DNA of 64,000 nt from Rhizobium sp. L43 (lineage in GTDB: Bacteria; Pseudomonadota; Alphaproteobacteria; Rhizobiales; Rhizobiaceae): NCBI RefSeq assembly GCF_002531725.1, contig NZ_NWSQ01000005.1:394871-458870 (forward strand), written 5' to 3'. The notes beneath the pieces were generated by a model. It saw only the letters and a list, made by a program, of their open reading frames with translations. It did no database searches and was not told the DNA's origin. The stretch's first letter is position 1, and every line of letters begins with the position of its first letter. A program made the position numbers and the translations under genes. Shown here piece after piece: positions 42,840 to 52,276 of the stretch.

Positions 42840-43619
42840 ATGGCTCATTCGGGCAGACGAATTTTCATTTCGGCCATCACAGCGCTTCTTGCCATACCGG
42901 CATCGGCGGCCGAAATCCAGCATCGGACGGAATACCGGGTGACGCTCGCCGGCCTGCCGATCGCGCGCGCCGCGTTCCTGACCGAGATCGAGGACGATCA
43001 CAGCTACAAGATCGCCGGCAGCATCAATTCGGCCGGTCTTGCCGATCTCATCACGACGATTTCAGCCAAGACCAGCGTCACCGGCGTCGTGCGAGACGAC
43101 AAGCTGCAGGCGCAAAAATATTCGCTCTATTACAAGAGCGGCAAGAAGGCCCGCGTCTACGAGGTCAGCTACCGCAACGGCGACATCATCTCGGCGACGA
43201 CGACACCGCCGCCAAAACGTCCGAAGAACTGGATCGATGTGACGCCGCGCGACATGCGCTCGGTGCTCGATCCGATCTCCGGCCTGGTCTTCACCGGCGA
43301 CACCAAGGTCTGCTCGCAGACGCTGCCGATCTTCGACGGCGAGACACGCATGGATCTGGTGCTCTCGCCGAAGGGCGACGAGGATTTCTCGACCAACGGC
43401 TTCAAGGGCAAGGCTGTTGTCTGCGGCGTGCGCTTCGTGCCGCGCTCGGGTTACAAGAAGGGCCGCAAGGACATCGTCTATCTCAGCAAGAGCGACCGGA
43501 TGGAAATCTGGTTTGCCAAGTCGGACGCCGCAAATGTATATGCTCCGGTCTATGTGCGCATTCCAACCGAATATGGAATGGTGACGATCACTGCCGTCAA
43601 ATACGGCAGCAACAGCTGA
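42840..43619 (+). CDS. DUF3108 family exported protein
   Basis: A 259-residue protein with a Sec signal (AHSGRRIFISAITALLAIPASAAEI, cleavage after SAA). The body has strand-rich segments typical of DUF3108 (EYRVTLAGLPIARAAFLTEIEDDHSYKI broken by turns; ISAKTSVTGVVRDD; PISGLVFTGD; KSDRMEIWFA), a family of periplasmic proteins of unknown function. Longer frames upstream are discarded, since the signal peptide defines the start. It lies 31 bp upstream of an EamA exporter gene. Confidence 0.87.
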   Translation: MAHSGRRIFISAITALLAIPASAAEIQHRTEYRVTLAGLPIARAAFLTEIEDDHSYKIAGSINSAGLADLITTISAKTSVTGVVRDDKLQAQKYSLYYKSGKKARVYEVSYRNGDIISATTTPPPKRPKNWIDVTPRDMRSVLDPISGLVFTGDTKVCSQTLPIFDGETRMDLVLSPKGDEDFSTNGFKGKAVVCGVRFVPRSGYKKGRKDIVYLSKSDRMEIWFAKSDAANVYAPVYVRIPTEYGMVTITAVKYGSNS

Positions 43620-43650
43620 CGGAGCTTGTTGCCTCCGTGAAGGGGGACGG

Positions 43651-44538
43651 GTGAAGCTTCGCGCGACATTGATCGGTTTTACGGCCATATTGATGTGGTC
43701 GTTCCTGGCGCTGTTGACGGCCGCCTCCGGCAAGATGCCGCCGTTCCAGCTTTCGGCCATCTGCTTTGCGATCGGCAGCATTCCCGGCCTCGCCGTACTG
43801 ATCGTCAACCCGTCACGGCTGGCGCTGCTGAAGCAGCCGGCCAAGGTCTGGCTGATCGGTATTGCAGGCCTGTTCGGCTATCATTTTCTCTATTTCACCG
43901 CGCTGCGGAACGCGCCGGCGGTGGAGGCGGGGCTGGTCGCCTATCTCTGGCCGCTGTTGATCGTCGTCGGTTCGGCGCTGCTGCCGGGCGAACGGCTGCG
44001 CTGGTATCATCTGGCGGGGGCGCTTGCCGGGCTTTGCGGCACCTTCCTGATCGTCGGCCGCAACGGCATCGATTTCGACGGCGCCTATGCGGTTGGTTAC
44101 GGGGCCGCCTTTCTCAGCGCTTTCACCTGGTCCGGCTATTCGCTGCTGACGCGGCGTTTCGACGCCGTCTCCACGGATGTGGTCACCGGCTTCTGCCTTG
44201 CGACCTCCATCCTGTCGCTGTTCTGCCATCTCGGCCTGGAGACGACCGTCTGGCCGGCAACCGGCTTCGAATGGCTCGCCGTCGCCGGGCTCGGGCTCTT
44301 GCCCGTGGGGGCTGCCTTCTACGCCTGGGATCACGGCGTCAAGAACGGCGATATCCAGATCCTCGGCGCGGCCAGTTATGCCGCACCGCTGCTTTCGACG
44401 CTGATCCTGACGCTGTTCGGGTTTGCCGAGCCGAGCTGGCGCATCGCTTTCGCCTGCCTGCTCGTCACCGGCGGGGCGGTGTTGGCCGCCCAGGATATGT
44501 TCCGCCGCAAGGTCCAGCCGCCCGTGGCAGCCGAATGA
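43651..44538 (+). CDS. EamA/DMT family transporter (YddG-like)
   Basis: A 295-residue inner-membrane protein with ten predicted helices in two EamA repeats (residues ~4-140 and 150-285). Diagnostic stretches: ILMWSFLALLTAASGKMPPFQL, NAPAVEAGLVAYLWPLLIV, AFTWSGYSLLTRRF and ILGAASYAAPLLSTLILTLFG. The pattern is closest to YddG, an exporter of aromatic amino acids, but substrate assignment in this superfamily is weak. GTG start at 43651. Convergent with the cupin gene 2 bp away. Confidence 0.9.
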   Translation: MKLRATLIGFTAILMWSFLALLTAASGKMPPFQLSAICFAIGSIPGLAVLIVNPSRLALLKQPAKVWLIGIAGLFGYHFLYFTALRNAPAVEAGLVAYLWPLLIVVGSALLPGERLRWYHLAGALAGLCGTFLIVGRNGIDFDGAYAVGYGAAFLSAFTWSGYSLLTRRFDAVSTDVVTGFCLATSILSLFCHLGLETTVWPATGFEWLAVAGLGLLPVGAAFYAWDHGVKNGDIQILGAASYAAPLLSTLILTLFGFAEPSWRIAFACLLVTGGAVLAAQDMFRRKVQPPVAAE

Positions 44539-44540
44539 TC

Positions 44541-44963
44541 TCAGCCGCCGGGCTTCCAGCCGGGCGGCGCCATCTCGAAGCTTGAAAATTCGAAGCCGGG
44601 CGAGACGGTGCAGCCGACCAGGGTGAAGTCGCCGAGGCTTTCGGCCGATTGCCAGCAATTGGCGGCAACAATCGCCTGGGGCCGCTCGCCGGCGGCCAGG
44701 TTCGTGCCGAGCGTCAGGGTCTCGCTTGCCGTTCCGTCTTGCGAGCGATGCAGCGCGAGCGGCGCGCCGGCATAGTAGTGCCAGACTTCGGCGGCGTCGT
44801 GGACGCGGTGCCAGTGCGAGCGCTGTCCCTTGGTCAGCAGGTAGTAGATCGCCGTCGAGTGGCCGCGGTCTCCACCCGCTGCATCGCGGAATGTCTGCAC
44901 ATACCAGCCGCCTTCGGGATGCGGCTGCATGCCGAGGGCGCGGATGATGTCTTCGGGAGACAT
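44541..44963 (-). CDS. Cupin protein of the DUF985/YML079w family
   Basis: A 140-residue single-domain cupin. Starts MSPEDIIRALGMQPHPEGGWY, then STAIYYLLTKGQRSHWHRVHDAAEVWHYYAGAPLALH, which holds the cupin motif His residues, and VGCTVSPGFEFSSFEM near the end. The family (YML079w-like) has a beta-barrel with a small-molecule pocket, function unknown. Its ATG directly abuts the gloB stop codon, with no gap, so the two are translationally coupled. Confidence 0.9.
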   Translation of the reverse strand: MSPEDIIRALGMQPHPEGGWYVQTFRDAAGGDRGHSTAIYYLLTKGQRSHWHRVHDAAEVWHYYAGAPLALHRSQDGTASETLTLGTNLAAGERPQAIVAANCWQSAESLGDFTLVGCTVSPGFEFSSFEMAPPGWKPGG

Positions 44964-45734
44964 TTAGAAATTGTCCTTGCGCTTGCGGATCTCGGCAAAG
45001 ACTTCTTCGTTGGTCTTGCCTTCCATCAGCAGATTGCGGCGGATCGCCGGATCGGCGGCGCGCAGGAACGGATTGGTTTCCTTTTCCAGCCCCAGCGTCG
45101 TCGGAATGGTGAATTTGCCGTCGGCGCGCAAGGCCTCGATCTCGGCGGCACGGCTCTTCAGCCGCTCATTGCCGGGATCGACGGTCAGGGCGAAGCGGGC
45201 GTTGGACAATGTGTATTCATGGCCGAAATAGACGGCGGTCTCATCGGGCAGCACGGCGAGCTTCTGCAGCGAATGCCACATGTCGGCGGCCGGGCGTTCG
45301 AACAGCCGGCCGCAGCCGAGCGCAAACAGCGTGTCGGCGGCAAAGAGCAGCTTATCGTCGACGAAGTGATAGCAGATATGGCCGGCGGTGTGGCCGGGTG
45401 TCTCGATGACGTTGACCGTGTGATCGCCGAACAGGAAGCTGTCGCCGTCGGCCATCGTCCGGTCGAGACCGGGAATGGCGATGGCCTCGTTGATCGGGCC
45501 GATGATCTCGCAGCCGAACTGCTCCTTCAGCGCCAGGTTGCCGGTGACATGGTCGGTGTGATGGTGGGTGGTGAAGATATGGGTGATCTTCCAGCCGCGG
45601 CGTGCCGCTGCCTTGAGGATCGGCGCCTCCTCCGGCGCGTCGATCGCCGCGGTAAAGCCTGTTTCCGGGTCGTGGACGAGAACGCCGAAATTGTCGGTGC
45701 GGCAGAGAAAAACGTCTAATTCCAACGGTTTCAT
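44964..45734 (-). CDS. gloB: Hydroxyacylglutathione hydrolase (glyoxalase II)
   Basis: A 256-residue metallo-beta-lactamase-fold enzyme hydrolysing S-lactoylglutathione in methylglyoxal detoxification. The binuclear metal motif is THHHTDH (about residue 57), with HTAGHICYH, the bridging Asp in [16 protein letters not shown], and [15 protein letters not shown], which contacts glutathione. The C-terminal helical domain is complete ([13 protein letters not shown]). Divergent from a methyltransferase gene. Confidence 0.95.
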   Translation of the reverse strand: MKPLELDVFLCRTDNFGVLVHDPETGFTAAIDAPEEAPILKAAARRGWKITHIFTTHHHTDHVTGNLALKEQFGCEIIGPINEAIAIPGLDRTMADGDSFLFGDHTVNVIETPGHTAGHICYHFVDDKLLFAADTLFALGCGRLFERPAADMWHSLQKLAVLPDETAVYFGHEYTLSNARFALTVDPGNERLKSRAAEIEALRADGKFTIPTTLGLEKETNPFLRAADPAIRRNLLMEGKTNEEVFAEIRKRKDNF

Positions 45735-45823
45735 CGTTCAATAATCCCTTGTCATGCGAGTCTTGCGGAAATGTAGAGGTTCCGGCCTTGAAGTCCAACC
45801 GCCCGCTGATAACATTTATCGCA

Positions 45824-46564
45824 ATGCACGCCGATATCGTCGACCTACGCCAGTTCTATCACTCCGAGCTCGGGCGTCTTGCCGAGCAGTCGATCGCCAT
45901 GGCGCTGTCCTCGCTCTGGGTGCGGCTGCCGCAGGAGCGTCTGGTCGGCCTCGGTTATGCCGTGCCCTTCCTCGACCGCTTCCAGGCCGATACCGAGCGC
46001 ACCTTTGCTTTCATGCCGGCCGGGCAGGGGGCGGTGAACTGGCCGATGGGCTCGCTCTCGTCGACGACGCTTGTTTTCGACGAGGAATTGCCGCTGCCGG
46101 ATTCCTCGATTGACCGGGTGCTGATGGTGCATTCGCTGGAATTCGCCGAAAGCCCGCGCGAGACGCTGAAGGAGCTCTGGCGGGTGCTGGCGCCGGGCGG
46201 ACGGCTGGTTATCGTCGTGCCGAACCGGCGCGGCGTCTGGGCCCGCATGGAGCATACGCCTTTCGGCTCGGGCCGCCCCTATTCGCGCGGCCAGCTGACG
46301 CATCTGCTGCGCGAGACGAATTTCACCCCGGGCGCAACCGCCGAAGCGCTGTTCTTCCCGCCTTCGAAGCTCCGGACCATCCTGCGCCTGCGCCGCGCCT
46401 TCGAACGGATCGGCCGGACGCTGTGGCCGGCCTTCTCCGGCGTCATTATCGTCGAGGCGCAGAAGCGGCTCTATCAGGGGCTGCCGGTTGCGGCGCGCGC
46501 CTCGCGCCGCGTCTTCGTGCCGGTTCTTGCCCCACACGGTGTACCCACCACCCGCAACCGGTAA
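45824..46564 (+). CDS. SAM-dependent methyltransferase (type 11-like)
   Basis: A 246-residue protein. Class I methyltransferase elements are atypical at the SAM site (the N-terminus reads LVGLGYAVPFLDRFQ) but the later part is clear: LPLPDSSIDRVLMVHSLEF, LKELWRVLAPGGRLVIVVPNRRGVWARMEHTPFG split over a strand and helix. The glycine-rich loop is poorly formed. Substrate unknown. It is divergent from gloB and 79 bp ahead of hisC. The start is MHADIVDLRQFYHSELGR; longer frames run into gloB's leader. Confidence 0.85.
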   Translation: MHADIVDLRQFYHSELGRLAEQSIAMALSSLWVRLPQERLVGLGYAVPFLDRFQADTERTFAFMPAGQGAVNWPMGSLSSTTLVFDEELPLPDSSIDRVLMVHSLEFAESPRETLKELWRVLAPGGRLVIVVPNRRGVWARMEHTPFGSGRPYSRGQLTHLLRETNFTPGATAEALFFPPSKLRTILRLRRAFERIGRTLWPAFSGVIIVEAQKRLYQGLPVAARASRRVFVPVLAPHGVPTTRNR

Positions 46565-46643
46565 GGCCGTCCGGCTCTCGACAAGAACCGCATTCCGCTT
46601 TAATGCCACGGGGTAATTTCCGGCAAATTCCAAGGTCGATCCC

Positions 46644-47753
46644 ATGAGCGTTGAGATGAGCAAGCCCGTTCCGCGTCCCGGTATTCTCGATATCGCATCT
46701 TATGTGCCGGGCAAGGAACATGCGCCGGGCGTTGCCCGCGTCTACAAGCTCTCGTCCAACGAAACGCCGCTCGGCGCCAGCCCGAAGGCGATCGAGGCTT
46801 TCAAGGCCGCCGGTGGCGATCTCGGGCGCTATCCCGACGGGCAGGCGATCGAACTGCGCGAGGCGATCGCTGCGGTGCACGGTCTCAATCCGGCAAACAT
46901 TCTGTGCGGCAACGGTTCCGACGAACTGCTCGGTCTGCTTTGCCATGTCTATCTCGGCGCCGGCGACGAGGCCATCATCACCGAGCACGGCTTCCTCGTC
47001 TACAAGATCCAGATCATGGGCGCGGGTGCCACACCTGTCGTCGTCAGGGAAAAGGATTATACCGTCGATGTCGACGCGATCCTGGCCGCAGTGACCGAGA
47101 AGACCAAGCTCGTCTTCATCGCCAATCCCGGCAATCCCACCGGCACCTATGTTCCGGTCAGCGAGATCCGCCGCCTGCAGGCCGGACTGCCGAAGCATGT
47201 CGTTCTCGTGCTCGACGCGGCTTACGCTGAATATGTGCGCCGCAACGATTATGAAGCCGGCATCGAGGTCGTCTCCTCCAATGCCAACGTGGTGATGACC
47301 CGCACCTTCTCGAAGGCCTACGGCCTGGCGGCGCTGCGTGTCGGCTGGATGTATGCGCCCGTCGAGATCGTCGACGCGTTGAACCGCGTGCGCGCGCCCT
47401 TCAATTTGAACGCACCGGCAATTGCCGCCGGTGCTGCGGCCATCCGCGACCAGGCCTTCGTCCAGCAGGCCGTCTCCTTCAACCAGATGTGGGTGGAGAC
47501 GCTCACCCAGGCGCTCGAAGCGATCGGCCTGAAGGTGACGCCGTCCGTCGCCAACTTCGTCCTCATCCATTTCCCCGAGATCGACGGCAAGCGCGCCGCG
47601 GATGCGGACGATTTGCTGACGAGCCGCGGCTACATCCTGCGCGCCGTACGCAGCTATGGCTTCGCCAATGCGCTGCGCATGAGCGTCGGCCCCGAAGAGG
47701 CCAACCGCGGCGTCATCGCCGCGCTCACCGAATTCATGGGACGCAACGCATGA
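46644..47753 (+). CDS. hisC: Histidinol-phosphate aminotransferase
   Basis: A 369-residue class I/II PLP aminotransferase. [10 protein letters not shown], the cofactor-contacting [28 protein letters not shown] and the Schiff-base lysine in [16 protein letters not shown] are present. HisC-type enzymes also transaminate aromatic amino acids. Its stop overlaps the start of the prephenate dehydrogenase gene (ATGA), suggesting the pair supplies tyrosine and phenylalanine as well as histidine; that reading is inference. Confidence 0.94.
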   Translation: MSVEMSKPVPRPGILDIASYVPGKEHAPGVARVYKLSSNETPLGASPKAIEAFKAAGGDLGRYPDGQAIELREAIAAVHGLNPANILCGNGSDELLGLLCHVYLGAGDEAIITEHGFLVYKIQIMGAGATPVVVREKDYTVDVDAILAAVTEKTKLVFIANPGNPTGTYVPVSEIRRLQAGLPKHVVLVLDAAYAEYVRRNDYEAGIEVVSSNANVVMTRTFSKAYGLAALRVGWMYAPVEIVDALNRVRAPFNLNAPAIAAGAAAIRDQAFVQQAVSFNQMWVETLTQALEAIGLKVTPSVANFVLIHFPEIDGKRAADADDLLTSRGYILRAVRSYGFANALRMSVGPEEANRGVIAALTEFMGRNA

Positions 47754-48676
47754 ACGTGCAGTTCGATCGTATCGCGCTGATCGGCATCGGCCTGATCGGC
47801 TCTTCGCTTGCCTACGACATCAGGCGGCTCGGTCTTGCAACAGAGATCGTCGTCGCGACGCGCAGCGCCGATACGCTGAAGCGTGCCGAGGAACTCGGTC
47901 TCGGCGACCGCTACACGACGTCTTCGGCCGATGCCGTCAAGGATGCCGACCTGGTGATCGTCTCGGTGCCGGTCGGCGCTTCGGAAAGTGTGGCGAAAGA
48001 AATATCTGGGAGCCTGAAACCCGGGGCTATCGTCACCGATGTCGGCTCCACCAAGGCCTCGGTCATCGCGCAGATGCTGCCGCATATGCCGGATAATGTG
48101 CATTTCATTCCCGGCCATCCGCTGGCCGGCACGGAAAAATCCGGCCCGGATGCCGGCTTTCCCGGCCTTTTCGAAGGCCGCTGGTGCATCTTCACGCCGG
48201 TCGCAGGCACCGACGAGGCGGCGATGAAGCGACTGCGCAGCTTCTGGGAAGCACTCGGCTCGAAGGTCGACGAGATGGATGCGGAGCATCACGACAAGGT
48301 GCTCGCGATCGTCTCGCACCTGCCGCATATCATCGCCTACAACATCGTCGGCACCGCCGACGATCTGGAGACGGTGACGGAGTCCGAGGTCATCAAATAT
48401 TCGGCCTCCGGCTTTCGCGACTTCACCCGCCTTGCTGCCTCCGACCCGACCATGTGGCGCGACGTCTGCCTGCACAATCGCGATGCGATCCTCGAAATGC
48501 TGGCGCGTTTCTCGGAGGATCTGGCCTATCTGCAGCGTGCGATCCGCTGGGGCGAGGGCGATAAGATTTTCGAACTCTTCACCCGCACGCGCGCCATCCG
48601 CCGGTCGATCGTCCAGGCCGGCCAGGATGTCGATGCACCGGATTTCGGCCGCCCCCACGCGCTGGATAAGAAGTAG
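47750..48676 (+). CDS. tyrC: Prephenate/arogenate dehydrogenase
   Basis: A 308-residue NAD(P)-dependent dehydrogenase of the TyrA family. The N-terminal Rossmann fold has [10 protein letters not shown] at residues ~10-18, then [11 protein letters not shown] and [10 protein letters not shown]. Catalytic [14 protein letters not shown] and [10 protein letters not shown] follow, then [14 protein letters not shown]. No fused chorismate mutase or ACT domain. It makes the aromatic-ring-forming step to tyrosine. Overlaps the hisC stop by four bases. Confidence 0.94.
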   Translation: MNVQFDRIALIGIGLIGSSLAYDIRRLGLATEIVVATRSADTLKRAEELGLGDRYTTSSADAVKDADLVIVSVPVGASESVAKEISGSLKPGAIVTDVGSTKASVIAQMLPHMPDNVHFIPGHPLAGTEKSGPDAGFPGLFEGRWCIFTPVAGTDEAAMKRLRSFWEALGSKVDEMDAEHHDKVLAIVSHLPHIIAYNIVGTADDLETVTESEVIKYSASGFRDFTRLAASDPTMWRDVCLHNRDAILEMLARFSEDLAYLQRAIRWGEGDKIFELFTRTRAIRRSIVQAGQDVDAPDFGRPHALDKK

Positions 48677-48685
48677 CGGCCCGCG

Positions 48686-48957
48686 ATGGTGGCGGTGGCG
48701 AGCGCAAGTCAGGCGGATGTCGACTGGCTGGCTCGCGAGGATGCCAGCGCCGGCAAGGCGTGGGTATCGCGCTGTTTCTCACTTGGGAAGAGGCGATGCG
48801 CGATGAGGGCGCCCGTTTGCTGATGACGTCGAGCGAATGCGATGAAAGCCGGCCGCAGGACTGGCATCGCCGCAACGGATTTACCGAAACCGGTGCGATC
48901 GAGCTGCCAAGCGTGCAATCGGTGCCGGAGGTCTTTTTCATCAAGCCGATAGGCTGA
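48686..48957 (+). pseudogene. GNAT acetyltransferase gene with its middle deleted and frame shifted
   Basis: A start at 48686 gives VAVASASQADVDWLARED, like the beginning of a GNAT protein, and runs out of frame soon after. From about 48758 another frame gives GIALFLTWEEAMRDEGAR and later QDWHRRNGFTETGAIELP, the final alpha-beta part of a GNAT domain (acetyl-CoA loop and the G-F-x-x-x-G strand). The intervening ~70-100 residues are missing; the junction is near 48748-48758. Next to tyrC on the same strand. The recognition is by pattern. Confidence 0.65.
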
Positions 48958-48970
48958 GAGGCGAGATACG

Positions 48971-49987
48971 TCAGATCGGTGGAATCCGGCCGAGCGGGAT
49001 GAAGCCGCTGACGGTGGCGTTGCCGTGATCGACGACGAGATCGACCGAGACCTTGTCGCTGCCGTTGGCCAGCGCCTTCAGGAGCTTCGTGGCCGTGTTG
49101 ACGGTCGAGGCGATATCCGGGAAGGCCTGTTTCAGGCTGTGGCCCCAGGGGCCGAGCTGTTCGATCTCCAGCTTGAATTTTCCCGAGAGCAGACCCTGAT
49201 CGTCAAAGGAGAAGGGGCCGGTCAGTGTCATCACCTTGCCGTCGCCGATGTCGGCGACGATGCGGCGCAGTTCGCCGCTGGCACCGTTGAGGCCGCTCGG
49301 ATCGCTGCCGTCGATCAGGCCGGCCTTGCCGGCGATGGTCAGGTCGATGCTCGCGGACAGTTTCGGGAAGATCTGCGGCCAGTCCTTGATCGCCGTGTTG
49401 GCATCCTGCACCGAGATCGCGCCATCCAGATCGGCGCCGTTCTGACGCAGATGGATTTCGGTGCGAGCGGCATCGAAGCTCATGGTCTGGCCGGTATAGG
49501 AGGAGACGGCCGTCGCCTTCAGACCCTCGATGACGGTCGAGCTGCGGTCGATACCCCGCAGCCTGGTCGCTAGGCTCGCTTGCAGGTTCGTCCATTGAGC
49601 CGAGATCGAAAGGCCATTGGTGGTGCGGATCTCGGCCGGCGAATCGAGCTCCCAGACGATATTGCCGGGCGCGTAGACCTGGGCTGCCGAGCGCAGTGCG
49701 CCGAAGGTGGCGGAGACGCCGTTGATATTGTCGTCGATATCGATCTTGGAGCAAAATAGGCCGATGCGGAAGGGATAGCCGCGGAATTCGATATCGGAGC
49801 ATTCGCCGCTGACGCCAGCCTCTCCGCGCGGCGCGATCGCTTTCAGCACCGTGGTCTTCAATGCCGATGCCGCATAGAACCAGCCGCCGGTATAAAGCGC
49901 GATCGCCAGGAGGACGCCGCCACCCAGCAACCAGAATTTCTTGCCGCTGCCGGATTGGCCGCTGCCGGATCGGCTTGACGCTGCCAT
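48971..49987 (-). CDS. DUF2125 family membrane-anchored protein
   Basis: A 338-residue protein. After a Ser/Gly-rich start (AASSRSGSGQSGSGKKFW) there is one membrane anchor (LLGGGVLLAIALYTGGWFYA, about 19-40), then a periplasmic domain with the DUF2125 pattern: ECSDIEFRGYPFRIGLFC and repeated strands. The fold is related to the AsmA/TamB-like group that handles envelope lipids; I regard the link as suggestive. GGAG sits before the ATG at 49987. Divergent from chaC. Confidence 0.88.
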   Translation of the reverse strand: MAASSRSGSGQSGSGKKFWLLGGGVLLAIALYTGGWFYAASALKTTVLKAIAPRGEAGVSGECSDIEFRGYPFRIGLFCSKIDIDDNINGVSATFGALRSAAQVYAPGNIVWELDSPAEIRTTNGLSISAQWTNLQASLATRLRGIDRSSTVIEGLKATAVSSYTGQTMSFDAARTEIHLRQNGADLDGAISVQDANTAIKDWPQIFPKLSASIDLTIAGKAGLIDGSDPSGLNGASGELRRIVADIGDGKVMTLTGPFSFDDQGLLSGKFKLEIEQLGPWGHSLKQAFPDIASTVNTATKLLKALANGSDKVSVDLVVDHGNATVSGFIPLGRIPPI

Positions 49988-50037
49988 GATGTTCTCCAAT
50001 GGTGAATCGCAAATGTGATTCCGGTCTGGCGTGCGAT

Positions 50038-50568
50038 ATGGACGAATTTTGGGTGTTTGGCTACGGTTCGCTGATGTGGAATCCGGGCTTCGAGTTTTTG
50101 GAACGGGCGGATGCTCTGGTGCATGGTTACAGGCGTTCGCTCTGCGTCCGCTCCTTTGTCCATCGCGGCACGCGCGACAGTCCGGGTCTCGTCCTCGGCC
50201 TCGACAGAGGCGGCGCCTGCCGCGGCATGGCTTTCCGTATTTCATCGGAAAAATGGGACGAGGTGATCGATTATCTCCGCGCCCGCGAACTGGTCACCAA
50301 TGTCTATCTGGAGCGCCGGGTGCGGCTGCAATTTGCCGGAGGCCGCAGGGTGGAGGCGGTGACCTACGTTGCCGATCGCGACCATGAACAATATGCCGGG
50401 ACGCTCGACGCATTTGAGGCGGCGCGCGTGGTCAACGAGGCCACCGGCCAGTCCGGGCCGAACGATGCCTATGTCTTCAACACGCTGGCGCATCTGAGGC
50501 AGATGGGCATTCGCGATCAGTGGCTGGAGCAGGTCGTCAGTGAAGTGGAGCGGCTGCGCGCCGCCTGA
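50038..50568 (+). CDS. ChaC-like gamma-glutamylcyclotransferase
   Basis: A 176-residue ChaC family protein, which degrades glutathione to 5-oxoproline and Cys-Gly. The substrate-binding YGSLMWNPGF at about residue 8 and the pattern YRRSLCVRSFVHRGTRDSPGLVLGL, RELVTNVYLERR and DRDHEQYAG are typical. The catalytic Glu (in YLRARE...) is where expected. An ATG at 49999 would add 13 residues; no ribosome-binding site settles the start. Convergent with plsC, which ends one base after. Confidence 0.9.
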   Translation: MDEFWVFGYGSLMWNPGFEFLERADALVHGYRRSLCVRSFVHRGTRDSPGLVLGLDRGGACRGMAFRISSEKWDEVIDYLRARELVTNVYLERRVRLQFAGGRRVEAVTYVADRDHEQYAGTLDAFEAARVVNEATGQSGPNDAYVFNTLAHLRQMGIRDQWLEQVVSEVERLRAA

Positions 50569-51366
50569 TCAGGCCGTCGCTGCCTTCACCTTACGGAGTT
50601 CCGCCAGCCGTTCGATCGCCGTCGGCGGCAGCGGCAGATGCGGATTGCGTTCGACGGTATCGATGAGGAGTTCGTCGCTTGCCCGCTCCGTCACCTCGAT
50701 CAGGTGGGCGAAAAAGGCGTCCGGATCCATTCCCGGCATGATCGGCGGCAGGATCCTCACCTTGAAATGGCCGGGATAACGGCGGAAGCTCCGCCGCGGC
50801 CAGAAGAGGCCGGGATGCATGGCGATCGGCACGACCGGGATGTCGAGGTCGCGGTACATGCGGGCGATGCCGTATTTATAGAGCGGCTCCGCGCCCGGCG
50901 GACGGCGGGTGCCCTCGGGATAGATGATCAGCTGGCGGCCGGTCGAAAGCTCTTGCCTGGTGCGCTTCAGCACTTCCACCATCACCTTGCCGCGGGCGCC
51001 GCGATTGACCGGGATCACCCGCTGCTTCTTGGCATACCAGCCGAACAGCGGAATCCACATCAGCTCGCGCTTCAGGATGTAGACCGGGTCTTTCAGCCAG
51101 GGCAGTAGCGCATAGGTATCCCAGAAGGACTGGTGCTTCGGCGCCAGGATGTAGCTACCGTCAGGCAGGTTCTCCAGACCCTCGATCTCGAAGGTCGTAC
51201 CGACGATCACCCGCATCAGCCAGTGGTTGGACCGCGCCCAGTTCTTCGGGATCGCATAAGCGGTCAGGCGCGGCGCCACGAAATAATAAGGCGAAAGCAC
51301 GATCATCCGGATGATCAGGTTGGCGTAGAAGATCGTGTTGAAGAGAACGGAACGCAGGGCGATCAT
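50569..51366 (-). CDS. plsC: 1-acyl-sn-glycerol-3-phosphate acyltransferase
   Basis: A 265-residue membrane-associated acyltransferase producing phosphatidic acid. The catalytic H-x4-D is in APKHQSFWDTY, and IPVNRGARG and YPEGTRRPPG (EGTR) are the acceptor-binding motifs. An N-terminal helix (TIFYANLIIRMIVLSPYYF) anchors it. The Met at 51366 is preceded by GGGAAAG; an upstream ATG could add 8 residues. Convergent with chaC. Confidence 0.94.
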   Translation of the reverse strand: MIALRSVLFNTIFYANLIIRMIVLSPYYFVAPRLTAYAIPKNWARSNHWLMRVIVGTTFEIEGLENLPDGSYILAPKHQSFWDTYALLPWLKDPVYILKRELMWIPLFGWYAKKQRVIPVNRGARGKVMVEVLKRTRQELSTGRQLIIYPEGTRRPPGAEPLYKYGIARMYRDLDIPVVPIAMHPGLFWPRRSFRRYPGHFKVRILPPIMPGMDPDAFFAHLIEVTERASDELLIDTVERNPHLPLPPTAIERLAELRKVKAATA

Positions 51367-51456
51367 GAAACTTTCCCGAGGCATGCTCACGCGACCGGCC
51401 TACACGATATTGTCCGTCATAAAAAGCGTTTGATGACGCCTCGATGCAAAAGCCTG

Positions 51457-51493
51457 AAGCATTTCGTAATTTCTCCGAGTCACGGAAATGCTT
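51457..51493. repeat. Rhizobial-type inverted repeat
   Basis: AAGCATTTC at 51457 and its complement GAAATGCTT at 51485 enclose 19 bases, at the end of the DUF218 gene. I recall this as a frequently repeated hairpin in Rhizobium chromosomes. It could terminate the DUF218 transcript on the minus strand, though no T-run follows. Confidence 0.6.
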
Positions 51494-52209
51494 TAGTCCT
51501 GGCCGGACGCACTGGCCGAGCGCAGCCCGGTGTGACGGCCGAAGCCGGTGATGTTGCGGGCGCCGGTCAGCAGCACTTTCACATATTCGGCCAGCATGAC
51601 GCGCATCGCATTCGGATCGGTGAACCAGTTACGGCTCTTCAAATCCGAGTTGACCACGGGATAGGCGATGAACTCGATGTCGGGATCGACATAGGAGAGT
51701 TCGGCGAGGCTTCGCGGCATGTGGTAGTTGTTGGTGACGATCAGAACGCTGCGGTATCCCTTGGCGTGGATCCAGTTGGAAGCTTCTTCGGCATTGCCGA
51801 TCGTGTCGATCGCATCGTAGCCGATATCGACACAGCAGGAGAAGAGATCGGCCGAACCCTGCGTCATCCTGCGGATCTGCGCCGGCGTCGTCGTCGGGTG
51901 GACTCCGGAAATGAGCAAGCGCTTGCCGGCACCCTTCTGCAGCAGTTCCACGGCCTGGTCGATGCGCTGGTAGCCTCCCGTCAGGACCACGATGGCATCC
52001 GCTTTCGGCTCGGCCGGCGGCTTCAGCGTCGTGACGGAATCGGCAAAACGCAGGAAGCCGCCGAACACCAGCGCCATTGCCAGCACGCAGGCAAAGCCGC
52101 CCCAACGCAGCAGGCGGCGGATCAGCCCGCGCCGCGGCGGCAAAGCCGCCGGGCCGGCAAGCTCCGGGTCCTGGTGAATCGGGTTGGGTGTCGTATCTCC
52201 CATGGTCAT
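51493..52209 (-). CDS. YdcF/SanA-like DUF218 membrane protein
   Basis: A 238-residue protein with a membrane anchor (about 36-58) and a DUF218 domain: ADAIVVLTGGYQRIDQAVELL, KRLLISGVHP, DIGYDAIDTIGNAEEASNW, LIVTNNYHMPRSLAEL. Related to YdcF and SanA, which are linked to envelope integrity or vancomycin tolerance; the ligand is unknown. It ends the ftsE-ftsX cluster on the minus strand, 67 bp after ftsX. ATGs at 52209 and 52203 are both possible starts. Confidence 0.9.
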   Translation of the reverse strand: MTMGDTTPNPIHQDPELAGPAALPPRRGLIRRLLRWGGFACVLAMALVFGGFLRFADSVTTLKPPAEPKADAIVVLTGGYQRIDQAVELLQKGAGKRLLISGVHPTTTPAQIRRMTQGSADLFSCCVDIGYDAIDTIGNAEEASNWIHAKGYRSVLIVTNNYHMPRSLAELSYVDPDIEFIAYPVVNSDLKSRNWFTDPNAMRVMLAEYVKVLLTGARNITGFGRHTGLRSASASGQD

Positions 52210-52276
52210 GAATCGTGACTATACGCTGATTGGGGCGCGGAACAGACGCTTTCATGGCAAAACGGCATGGTTACGA

